From NCBI GenBank assembly GCA_027605045.1, contig JAQFWX010000054.1, positions 62,001 to 126,000 on the forward strand: DNA of 64,000 bases, read 5' to 3'. Of the stretch, positions 38,073 through 47,195 are shown piece after piece (the stretch's first letter is position 1; each line of letters begins with the position of its first letter). This DNA is from Phallus indusiatus. Taxonomy: Eukaryota > Basidiomycota > Agaricomycetes > Phallales > Phallaceae. The notes under the pieces are model-generated. The model saw nothing but the letters and a program-made list of their open reading frames with translations, had not been told where the DNA came from and did no database searches. The position numbers were made by a program, and so were the translations under genes.

Positions 38073-39087
38073 TCAGAGTTCGTTGTTGTCAAAATACGGT
38101 GGCAAACCCCAATGCTCCGGTTTGAAATCTTTGAGCGAGGATAAGATTTCTCCTGGATGCAGAGCTTTGCCTTCTTCTAATTTGACAACTTTAAGATCGG
38201 GCACCCAAATTGCTGTCGAGACAGTCGGTATCAGTCTTCGGTGAAATTAGTGCATCCTGACCTTGCATATTCGCTGCAACAGCAGCACGGATTCCAGGTA
38301 TCTAAAAAGGATAAGCACTGGTGCCGCGGCTCCGCTAAAACGCAATCTTACAGCGTCTTCGAAAACAAGTCCTTTCTTTCTTTCTTCTAGCTGTTCTGGG
38401 GTGCATGGTTCTTGATCCGGTCCTCCGACGTTTCGGCCAAGAGATTGGGCCGCTTTAAGGAAGATATCTGGAAAAGGTTTTCCTCGTTCCACATCTTCTG
38501 CACAGATTATATGTTCTCCGAATGGTTCAATGAGCTCCGGGAGATGAGAAGTTTTCAGTTTCAGAACTCTTCTGTCGCTTCCCGTCGCAACGGCTATAGG
38601 AATAGAGTGTTTATGAAGGTATGTTATGAGATTGATGGATCCAGGCATCGGCAACGTGGTTGGCCATAAAAGATCTTGCTTTCGCTCCCTTTCCTCAAGA
38701 TAATCATCGACTGTCAAATCGATATCTGGAAAAAAGGATAAAAGATATTCGGATGCTCTTCTAGCAGCTAATTTAGCGGACTAGTTAGGAAAATTGAAAG
38801 TTAGATGCAGAAGCGATTCACGGACACATTCCCATTAGTCCAGCTTTGATGTCCATTGTCATTTCCTTTCCATAGCGGCCTAGAATTTCATTTGTTACGA
38901 TTGTATACGTACTGCTCACTTTTGTCAAGTTTTACAAAAAAGAACCGGAGACTTTTTGAGGAGATACCTTTCGGTGTCTCTACGTAATCATTTCGTTTGG
39001 AATACACCTATATGCTCGAAGAAAATGGAACACCCACACAAGGAGTCCATCCAGGTCAAATATCACATACTCCACCTTTTGATGCAT
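38073..39087 (-). CDS. HAD-superfamily phosphatase, HDHD1/GPP-like
   Basis: Six exons join to 247 codons: 39038-39087, 38968-38979, 38826-38911, 38352-38767, 38262-38301 and 38073-38212. HAD motif I is EYVIFDLDGLLVDTE, with the nucleophile and acid Asp in DLD. Motif II is PIAVATGSD; motif III is the Lys in ERGKPFPDIFLKAAQ; motif IV is LVFEDAIPGIRAAVAAN. The alpha-helical cap region reads LGRYGKEMTMDIKAGLMG and LLSFFPDIDLTVDDYLEERE. Closest families by motif are pseudouridine-5'-phosphatase (HDHD1) and fungal glycerol-3-phosphatase-like proteins. The true substrate cannot be told. The second exon is only 12 bases and is required to complete VDTES. Other introns are about 50-60 bases. Confidence 0.88.
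38968..38979 (-). other. 12-base microexon in the HAD phosphatase gene
   Basis: Exon 1 ends in phase 2 at 39038 (GT codon remnant). The 12 bases AGACACCGAAAG are flanked by an AG acceptor (38980-38981) and a GT donor (38966-38967), and exon 3 starts at 38911. The junction codons give V-D-T-E-S, exactly the residues expected after FDLDGLL in this HAD family. The flanking introns are 58 and 56 bases, the normal size in this genome. Skipping the microexon would keep the frame but delete four residues. Confidence 0.8.
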
Positions 39088-39149
39088 GTTGATACTGAGG
39101 TATGGATCGATGGTAAGCGGCACTGAGCGCCTCTATCCAAATCAGCTAA

Positions 39150-39916
39150 ATGTTACATTCGAACAGTCCTCCGCATAGCTCTACAGGGGCTCACTTTTTC
39201 AGAAGGAAAAGGTTATATGCTGTTATCGGCCTTATACTTGTCCTCTTCTGGATCTTTAGCCCATGGACGACGCTTTCGTATGGTTCTTCTACAGAAGCTT
39301 CCCTAGAATCTGTCGAAGAATTACATGGGTTACTATACATGGTTTCGCACACAAATAGGATTTTACCTGCTGGATTAAACCCGAATGACCCATTGAAACC
39401 TTCTCTATGGTCGACGCCTAGAGGTCGTTGGTCTGCTGCGTTACAGAGAAAAGAAGTTATGGAGGCTTTGAACAAAACACCTGTCGTTGTGTTCAGCAAG
39501 ACATATTGCCCGTTAGTGCATCTAACCTTCTTGGACTGTGAACCCCATGCTTACTATAACGATGAATTTGAATGAATGGGTAACCAGATATTCTCGTGCA
39601 GCTAAAGATTTGCTGCAAACTTACGAATTGAAACCACCTCCCAAAATTGTCGAAGTAGATACGAGAGGTAAGAGCTCGTGACTATTCGGTTTTAAAGAAG
39701 TCTTTTAGTTTTCGTAAAACAGCCGATGGTGATATTTTAAAACGACTTTTACTTCGCCTCACTGCTCACGGGACATTTCCAAATGTCGTAGTCAATGGGA
39801 AGTCTTTGGGTGGTTCCGACGATGTTAGACGCCTCCATGAGACGGGAAAATTGAAGGACATTTTCTTGAAAGCGAATGTGGACATCAGGGGTAATATTGC
39901 AGTTGAAGTGGACTGA
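39150..39916 (+). CDS. membrane-anchored monothiol glutaredoxin (Grx6/Grx7 type)
   Basis: The N-terminus has a basic patch (RRKRLY) then one hydrophobic helix (AVIGLILVLFWIFSPW), giving a type II secretory-pathway membrane protein. After a Ser/Pro linker comes a glutaredoxin domain: TPVVVFSKTYCPYSRAAKDL, LKPPPKIVEVDTR, RLTAHGTFPNVVVNGKSLGG and DVRRLHETGKLKDIF. The active site CPYS lacks the second Cys, as in yeast Grx6/Grx7, so it is monothiol. The intron at 39510-39588 falls inside the active-site codons (CC|A for the Pro). Two further introns follow. Likely in ER or Golgi, acting in thiol redox control. The HAD gene starts 62 bases upstream on the other strand, so the two share a very short divergent promoter. 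Confidence 0.9.
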
Positions 39917-40046
39917 ACTGTTCAAGTATTCATATTTAGTTATCGTACTTTATAGTCCGTGATATTATTTGCCATCAGGCGGCGAGTCCGTGACTCCTTA
40001 GACTGGAACGCGCTGTCACCTGAATTTAAGACTTCGTCTCTTTACC

Positions 40047-41695
40047 ATGCTGCCCGATGACGAAGAACGGGAACTTCCTGTTATTCAACGTGGATTGGTC
40101 GATATTTGTTTTGAGGAAGCGCAGTATGAGTCTGGTATTGACGTTCTGACAAGCTTGTGCAGTTTTCGCTATAAGCCACCGCCGTACGTATCGTTTCTAT
40201 TCCCCAATCAATTAAAATCATATGTATAAGCGTGTCTAGGCTTCATATCAGACAACTTGTTTATATATCACTGTATCCCTCTCCTTCAGCTTCGCAAACC
40301 TCAAACTCTAATACGAACGCCAATGACCTTCCTGACTCCGTATCCTCTCCTCACAGAATCCGGGCACCTAAAGATGATCTTTGGCCGAAATCATCTGCAC
40401 GAGGGAAAGCTCTGGCCTTGCTCCAATCATATGTCAATATCAACTCACCAAGCTCTTTAATGCGAGCATTCCCATTCTATCATTATGTCAATGAAGATGG
40501 AATACATGATGTCGATCCTTTCAGTAATGAGAGCCCAAATGAAAAGTTTCACGAGGACAACACTCCCATTCGTCACGAAATACTTAAATTTCAGTCTTTG
40601 AATGACTGTTGGGGATGCCTGAAAGATGGTTTTGTCAAGAGGAAGCAACAGGATCAGGTTTCGCGCTCGAGGAAGCAACCTATTCCGACGGACATTGATA
40701 TTAAAGACGAACCAACACTTGTCGGGCCACATGCCTGGTCTATTCTGGAATGGTTTATATCGATATTTGAAAAAGATCAGGAATTACAAAGACGCAATAA
40801 TTCAGGTATGTGTTTGTTTGTTTTCTCCCTTAGACTGACATCAATCGGTTTTCAATTCATCAGTAGCGATGTCGCCTCTGTTCTTGGTGCAGATCCCCCC
40901 TCCAAAGGTTAAACACGGCCCCCGGATAGCACTGGACATTCCTGTCGAGATATTCAGGGAATGCTTTCTTCCGGCGACGCCGAACTCGGCGGATTCCTCG
41001 AATTCTCACTTACACTGCACTTATACCATTCCAGAAAAACGATCCGAGCTTGGAATACGTCTTTTTTTCTTGGTAAGGAATATTGAACTGTGACAAAGTA
41101 ATTTGCTTTTTCATGCTGTCATTCTTAGTTATTCAATTTAACACTCACAAATCCACCACTCTTACCTCCTTCTCGGTTATCGGAACGTCTTGCCATAATA
41201 CTGAGAGATTTTGAATTAGACTCCCTTATTACCTTTTTCGCAAGTTTGCGGTCGAATCATGCCATTTTCAAAATGAATGTCTTGGAAGCTCTCATGACGA
41301 ATAATGAGGAAAGGACAAATGCACCAGTTGCGAGAGCTAGAGCAAAACCACGAGCAAAAAAAGTCGATCGAGTGCAATCAGAAACCCTCCCAAAAGAACC
41401 AGAGCCGATTAAAGAGGCATATATCGTACCGTCTCTTGAGAAAGTCACGTCTTTGCTTTCCTATCTTCCTACTCATGAGCAAGATGCTACAAAAATTGGT
41501 CTTATGAAATATCATCTAGTTGCGGCGCTATTCGAGGCACGAAATGCTACCAATATGACGAGCTATGACGAATCTATCAAGACGGGGTATTTAGAAAAAA
41601 CTATTGAGGAAGGTTTTGGCAAGTCGGAGTCCATAGAGAGGTATAAAAATGTTGCATTAGAAATTGTGCGAGCCTGGAAAAAACAATTACAATAA
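40047..41695 (+). CDS. conserved-looking protein of unknown function
   Basis: Four exons with in-phase junctions: SFRYKPPP to LHIRQLVYISLYPS (intron near 40183-40240), NNS to VAMSPLFLVQIPPP (near 40806-40862), and RLFFL to LFNLTLTNPPLLPP (near 41072-41128). The product is about 480 residues. The N-terminal 40 residues are acidic and helical (DDEERELPVIQRGLVDICFE). The middle is hydrophilic with WGCLKDGFVKRK and GPHAWSILEWFISIFEKDQE. The C-terminal half has RLAIILRDFELDSLITFFAS, a basic linker (ARARAKPRAKKVDR) and a closing helix RYKNVALEIVRAWKKQLQ. No signal peptide, membrane helix or known catalytic motif. I do not recognise the family. The start has a good context and follows the glutaredoxin gene by 130 bases. 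Confidence 0.72.
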
Positions 41696-41965
41696 ACTAC
41701 ATTCAAAAATCTTGAATATGCTATTTGACTGCATTGATTATCTCGTAAAGTTCACAAAACAACCCGAGCCCTCGAGCTTATGCGGCACCTAGATTCAGCT
41801 CAGTTGCGTCGGCTACTTTTAGCGGGATGAATGACAAATCATCGGAGCACGCCAAATAACGGGGCTGCTGTACATGAGGCGAGCGAGTTCTCACGAAATT
41901 CACATCTACTTCCTTTCACCTTTCAACTTGTTGAGTATTTTGCTCAACGTCTTCCACAAAACATT

Positions 41966-43240
41966 ATGGCAGAATCTTTGCGCTATCTAGGTTCTCTTCA
42001 GGGACACAAAGGATGGATTACCGCTATAGCCACTTCTTCTGAAAACCCGGATATGATTTTAACTGCCTCGAGAGGTAAGATTTTACGGAGCTTTTTGCTT
42101 GAATGGTTTGCATAACAACAATTCCTTTCAGATAAAACCATTATTGTCTGGCAATTAACCCGTTCAGAAGACCAATACGGTTACCCCAAACGTATTTTGC
42201 ACGGTCACAACCACTTCGTATCTGATATTGTCATTTCTTCGGATGGCCAATTTGCTTTATCATCGTCATGGGACCATACTCTTCGACTTTGGGATTTAAA
42301 CACTGGCCAAACTACGCGTCGCTTTGTTGGACATACCTCGGACGTTCTCAGTGTTAGCTTTAGTGCTGATAACCGACAAATTGTTAGCGGCAGCCGTGAC
42401 CGCACCATCAAGCTCTGGAATACATTGGGTGAATGCAAGTTTGATATCAAAGAAGATGGTCACAGCGAATGGTTTGTCTGACAGTTCGTTGAGTTGTGTT
42501 TTTCTTCACCAGACGTCGTCCAGGGTTTCGTGTGTTCGCTTCAGTCCGAACGCGTCTAACCCGGTGATTGTTTCCTGTGGTTGGGACAAAGTTGTCAAGG
42601 TAGGTTTGAAAGATCGATTGTTTCTGTTTCCATATTATCGTATGATGTTACTTTTTTCTATTTGCTACTTCAGAGGGTTAATCCCGATGAGACCAAACTT
42701 TTTCACCAAGATCTCTGACTTTTTTCATTTTTCGTCTTGAATAACACATACTAATTCGAATTCTTTCTTGTCAGGTTTGGGAACTCTCCAAATGCAAACT
42801 CCGTACCAATCACTATGGGCATACCGGTTACATTAACACTGTTTCCGTTTCTCCCGATGGCTCACTAGCGGCATCTGGGGGCAAAGATGGTATTACCATG
42901 CTGTGGGACTTGAACGACAACAGGCATCTATATTCCTTGGAAGCAGGGGATATTGTGAACGCTTTGGTCTTCAGTCCTAACAGGTACTGGTTATGTGCTG
43001 CTACCGCAAGTTGCATAAAAATTTTCGATTTGGAGAGCAAGTGCGTCCTCTCTTTGCTCTCATCATTTATTGCATGCTCACACCTCTTTTAGGCTGATTG
43101 TTGACGAGCTCCAAGCTGAGGATGGAGAAGGAAAGGAGGGGCGTGGTCCAGAATGTGTTTCTTTATCTTGGTCTGCCGATGGCCAAACACTATTTGCTGG
43201 GTTTACAGACAACCTTGTTCGTGCCTGGGCTGTGATATAA
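41966..43240 (+). CDS. RACK1: RACK1/Asc1 WD40 ribosome-associated scaffold (Gbeta-like)
   Basis: Seven-bladed beta propeller that sits on the 40S subunit head and links kinases to translation. It starts [20 protein letters not shown]. Blades show the expected GH and WD signatures: [30 protein letters not shown] followed by [31 protein letters not shown] followed by [40 protein letters not shown] followed by [10 protein letters not shown], and the last [20 protein letters not shown]. About 315 residues, normal for the family. Introns lie at 42075-42131 (57), 42472-42523 (52), 42600-42774 (175) and about 43039-43092. The third is three times the usual size because it carries a snoRNA. In some Agaricomycetes RACK1 (Gib2) also acts as an atypical Gbeta; that role here is inference. 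Confidence 0.96.
42637..42723 (+). ncRNA. snR24: box C/D snoRNA U24 (snR24) inside a RACK1 intron
   Basis: It lies wholly within the 175-base intron 42600-42774. Box C is ATGATGT at 42642-42648 and box D is CTGA at 42715-42718. A C'-like CGATGAG is at 42685-42691 and a D'-like CAGA sits just after the first guide. The two antisense elements are ATTTGCTACTTC (about 42660-42671) and CACCAAGATCT (about 42704-42713). They match those I recall from yeast snR24 and human U24, which direct 2'-O-methylation of 25S/28S rRNA at neighbouring cytidines. In Saccharomyces the host is also the ASC1 (RACK1) intron, so host and guest are conserved together. The terminal stem is weak. The exact ends are estimated. 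Confidence 0.87.
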
Positions 43241-43413
43241 AAGTAGCTTAGTCAATTACAAAATCTTCAGATGTTTCAGCATCATTTTTATCTTATCTCA
43301 CCAATATCAGAACCCTGTTCTATAAAACATTCTCTAACATGGCCAATGGTATTATGGGTTTTGAAATTGTGCAATAAACAAACGAATGATACAGAACATA
43401 GTAAAGTTTTAAT

Positions 43414-44072
43414 CTATTCCTCCGGTACCTCGATTTCGCCTGAGTTGATTGCCTCAATAATGTCATGCGGCGGTCGACCGTCAATTGTGCATCCAATACT
43501 CTGGGCAGTGCCGAGCATCTCCTTCGCGACACCAGACAGCTCCTTAGCCAACGAATTGGGTTTCATGATCCGGGCGATTCGAATGATCTCTTCCATAGAA
43601 ATATTACCGTTGTGTTTGATGTTTTTTTCCTTTTTACGATCCCGTGGTGGTTCTGTATTATTATAAGTATTTATCAGAAAACGCAAAAACGAAAAAAAAA
43701 ATCACCTTTTAGTGCGCGAATGATTAACGAGCTGGCTGAGGGAACAACAGAGACGGCGGCTTGACGGTTTTGAATCGTAAGTTGAACGGTGACACGAAGA
43801 CCTTTCCATTCGCTTGTAGCTTTTGCAATATCTTCACCCACTTTTTTCGGTGACTACCATGTAAAGATTAGCTTGACATGTATTGTTGAGGAGAGAAGGA
43901 AAACTCACTAAACCTAATGGACCGATTTTTGGAGCAAGTGCAGATGAAGCACCGACTTCACCACCCGTCGCACGGAGACGGATGACCTTAATTTCATTAG
44001 GATCCTGAAAAAGCTGGTAAGGATGAAGCTCTGATGAAATACGAATACAGCTCTTACGAATTTTGGAGCCAT
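43414..44072 (-). CDS. RPL12: 60S ribosomal protein L12 (uL11)
   Basis: Forms the base of the ribosomal stalk with P0. The first exon is only MAPKF, spliced to [20 protein letters not shown] and [12 protein letters not shown]. Next come [20 protein letters not shown] and [20 protein letters not shown]. The last exon has [40 protein letters not shown] and [20 protein letters not shown], ending EIEVPEE. Length is about 165 residues, as usual. The tiny first coding exon followed by a short intron is common in fungal ribosomal protein genes. It converges on RACK1 with 173 bases between stops. None of its introns is long enough for a typical snoRNA. Confidence 0.95.
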
Positions 44073-44307
44073 TGGAGTAGTTCTGGTGTGAAGGTATTGG
44101 GGGAAAAGCCGCTTATAACAAGTGATGTATAGCTTCCCGACGAACCGGCGCCCTCAGCTTCCTGATGTAATACACATTATGTAATTACCAGAATCTACAC
44201 CGGGAGTCGATCGCTAACGCTGTTGGCCTTCATCACACCGATTAGCTGGGAGTCTATCGACTGGATCATAAAGGGGGGCTGATCACACATCGTTCGGTCA
44301 GCGATGC

Positions 44308-45481
44308 ATGTCGGATTCCTCTCAAATTGTCCTGTTGCCTTCAAAATTTGAGGATGTCGATATGGACCATTTAGTTGTGCTCATTGGTAACTTTAATTCA
44401 CTTAATGCCTCTGTTCGCATCTTCTATGTAACGATTACCAGCAGACATGCTTCAACGACTCATCGCGCATAATGACCGAATTCCACTCTCACCGTCAGTT
44501 CTCACTTTCCAATAGTATGGTGCTTCGGTATTAACTCCCAGTCTGACCGCAGTGAATCTCTTACTCGCTTCCACTCTCGTTCACCTCCTGCAATATCCGT
44601 CATAGAATATCTTCAACGTATTGTTAAATATACGAACGTCGAAGTGCGCCTCCCCGACCTGCTTTTCACGGTTTCCTCATTAACCTATCGGCATCTTTAT
44701 TTTTAGAGAACATGTCTTCTTATTACGTTGCATTATATCGATCAAATGTGTGGTCGGGTTGCCCGCTTCACTATCTCGTCTCTCACAGTACACCGATTTC
44801 TCATATCATCAATTACTGTGTCTAGCAAAGCATTATGCGACGTATTCTGCACTAATAGCCATTATGCCAAGGTGGGAGGACTTCGGGTAGTCGAGTTAAA
44901 TATACTGGAGAAAGAGTTACTCGCAGCTCTTGACTGGAGATTAACGGTAAGTAACATTTTTTTAGTCTGCTGTACCTGGTGCTTAGGTCTGTGATACCCC
45001 TATGCAACAGTGCACGAGGGAACTCCTTCAGGAATATTACATCAATTTGGCTCGGACCTATAGTACACCGGGTCAATTCCGTTTTTCCGAAGAACCTACT
45101 TTACTTCCCCTCACTACCTCACCCGATTCTTTCAAGGAGCTCGCGCGATCGCGAACACTCACGCCGGAGCAAAGTACTGCTTTTGATGAGCCCGACACAG
45201 GGAAGGAGACCACTTCAGAACCAGTGACTACGTCGATGACCATAGCTGAGCCGTCTACAGTTCTCATGGGAAAGACGTCAGGGTTTGCAGGATCACCTCG
45301 TATCCAACCGGGAGTTACGACCCTAGAGCAAAATATGGCATTTGCTTCTTTGCATTCCCCAGAAGGGTTATCTCCAGAGCAATCACGCCCGGGTAAACGT
45401 TCCAACACTCATTTAACTGAAGTTCCAGCTACCGATGATACTCGTTCTTCTAAACGTAAAATTGAAGATTTCGAGTGTTAG
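44308..45481 (+). CDS. Pho80-like cyclin (Pho85 cyclin family)
   Basis: Partner of a Pho85-type cyclin-dependent kinase, active in nutrient and phosphate signalling. It begins MSDSSQIVLLPSKFEDVDMD. Spliced segments give ADMLQRLIAHNDRIPLSPES, LTRFHSRSPPAISVIEYLQR, IVKYTNVE, then LITLHYIDQM, LTVHRFLISSITVSSKALCD, NSHYAKVGGLRVVELNILEK and ELLAALDWRLT. These are the FHSRxPPxIsvxxYLxRI and NxxYAxVGG blocks of the Pho80/cyclin-U fold. After TCTRELLQEYYINLARTY a long Ser/Thr-rich tail ends in SSKRKIEDFEC. Introns are about 22-90 bases; the one after LSP (44511-44551) was chosen because it alone keeps the cyclin box in frame. Start is 235 bases from the divergent RPL12 start. Confidence 0.85.
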
Positions 45482-46504
45482 CCAATCACAGTTTTCATGT
45501 TTCTTTTGATATTATATGGAATACCAATATACCCACACAGTAACGACTTTTGAGGCCGTCTAACGTTTGTATATAAAGTGGGCGAACTTATTCCGTATGC
45601 CATCATAAGGCGTTAAGATACACAGAGATCTGATATGTATTTAGGTAGTTTTGAAATGCAACAGATATGTATTGTAGTTGTTTAGAGAATTGACTGATCG
45701 AGTGGAACGCAGCAGACCTGTCGGCCACTCCTGTTCACAGCTCAGAAATCCGATATCAATTTTGCAGTTCATAATGCTCAGATTGTATTGTATAATAATA
45801 GTGTTACAAAAAGGTACTTGTTTGGACACAGAGTGAAAAAAAATGGATGAGTGAATGGAGCGAGTCCAAAGCATTAACAAGTGAATAGTAAATGCACATT
45901 TCGATCGATGAAGTAGGGAAGTTGAATATCCTAGGTTTATTCAGCTTCACCTTCAATATAGCCTGTAAGGTTGAAGTGATGAATAACAATGCTGGGAAAA
46001 GGCTGCCTTTAGGCGGTGAACTGCGAGAAAAATAGCTACTTTCTACCGACCTCTGCGCTCTCCAATTACCCTTCCCCCTTTTGATTTTTTTTAATAACGT
46101 CTTTCTTCTCTGCTATAAACGAACCATATTCCTTTTCGATGGGGATCAAAATATGTGATCAAGAAGCGAGGATGAAAATAAATAGATGACAAGAAAGGTA
46201 AAACAGATTGAAGGAAATAATGGAGGGAAGCGTTGATTCTGACAGCATGCACGAGCAACAATGCTGAAGACAAGATCGAAGGCGAAATCAGGGGTAATGT
46301 GAAATCAAATGGGCGAAGGAGTTGATACCCGAAGAGAAAAGCGCACGAAGGGTAAATGAGTGTAAGTAGGAATGACGGTAGTTGATAGGATGAAGTTGAC
46401 CAGCAGGAGAGAAAAAATGCGGCGTTAAAAAACCGAGGAGGGGAAAAGGAATAGCTTGCCCTGATTTCAGTCTGTTCGACAGCTGTCGGATAAACATATT
46501 ATTG
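45482..46504. other. 1 kb intergenic region
   Basis: Between the cyclin stop and the small minus-strand gene. Short frames on the minus strand have no family character. The stretch 46120-46460 is purine-rich on the + strand, so pyrimidine-rich as read on the minus strand. It may be the long 3' untranslated region of the gene ending near 46505. A box-C-like GTGATGA near 45976 has no matching box D within normal distance. Confidence 0.5.
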
Positions 46505-47175
46505 TTATGAACTTCTGTTAGCCTTCAATGTAAAAAGCATTTTGGCCAGTGTATTAATTTGTCCTCTCGGCACTTTCTTTGGACCGTCGCGTTCACGTTC
46601 TGCGATGTCAGTGTCGGCTAGCTCGGCAGTGCTGACATTTGGCTGTCCGCTTGGATAAACAGCAGAACCGCGTTCGATGATCGTGTCCAACGCAGTCGCA
46701 CGTGTCTGTTTGAGCGCGAGCTTCGATGGTGGCGATGAGAACACATGCTCCTCAGGACGAGTATCGCAACCACGGGGTAATTCGCCCTGGAAAAAATTCG
46801 TCAGTATCACGCTCTGTCCAATGTAATGTCATAGAAAATAAAAATCCGGAAAGAAAGCCACTAATAACTCAAATATCTTGCCGCCGAATCATAGTCAAAC
46901 GTTCTTGTCTGGCATGGCTCGAAACAAAAGCCGGAGACAAGACTATAATTAGCCAAATTAAGGTGTTCCTGATTGCCACCGATCCATATGGTCAATGGTA
47001 GGTGGCGGGCAAGAAACACGACCGGCACATGACTCATCACGAAAACAGCAGCGGATGAGTTTGAACGCCGGAGCTGCAAGGAAAATACGGACGAAAAGGA
47101 ACAGGAGAGAAGGTAAGGTAGGAGATATTCACCAATTCCCAAGGTACACCATTTAGAACTATATTGAGAAACCAT
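46505..47175 (-). CDS. small gene of unknown function, exon structure unresolved
   Basis: Two segments look coding. One begins ATG at 47175 (MVSQYSSKWCTLGI). After an intron with a strong pyrimidine tract (acceptor TTGCAG near 47069) it continues APAFKLIRCCFRDESCAGRV, SCPPPTIDHMDRWQSGTP. The other (46505-about 46788) follows a TTTTTTCCAG acceptor and reads GELPRGCDTRPEEHVFSSPP to GQINTLAKMLFTLKANRSS. The second seems to continue the first, but no GT donor gives the right phase between them. The gene may use an unusual donor, contain a sequence error or be broken. It is Cys- and Pro-rich in the first part and charged in the second, with no signal peptide. Family not recognised. It starts 21 bases after the kinase stop. 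Confidence 0.45.
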
Positions 47176-47195
47176 AAATTAAAACAGAAAGGCGA

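Noticed and set aside
45970..46060. Box-C-like GTGATGA suggesting another C/D snoRNA
   Set aside because: No CTGA box at the expected distance and no terminal stem.
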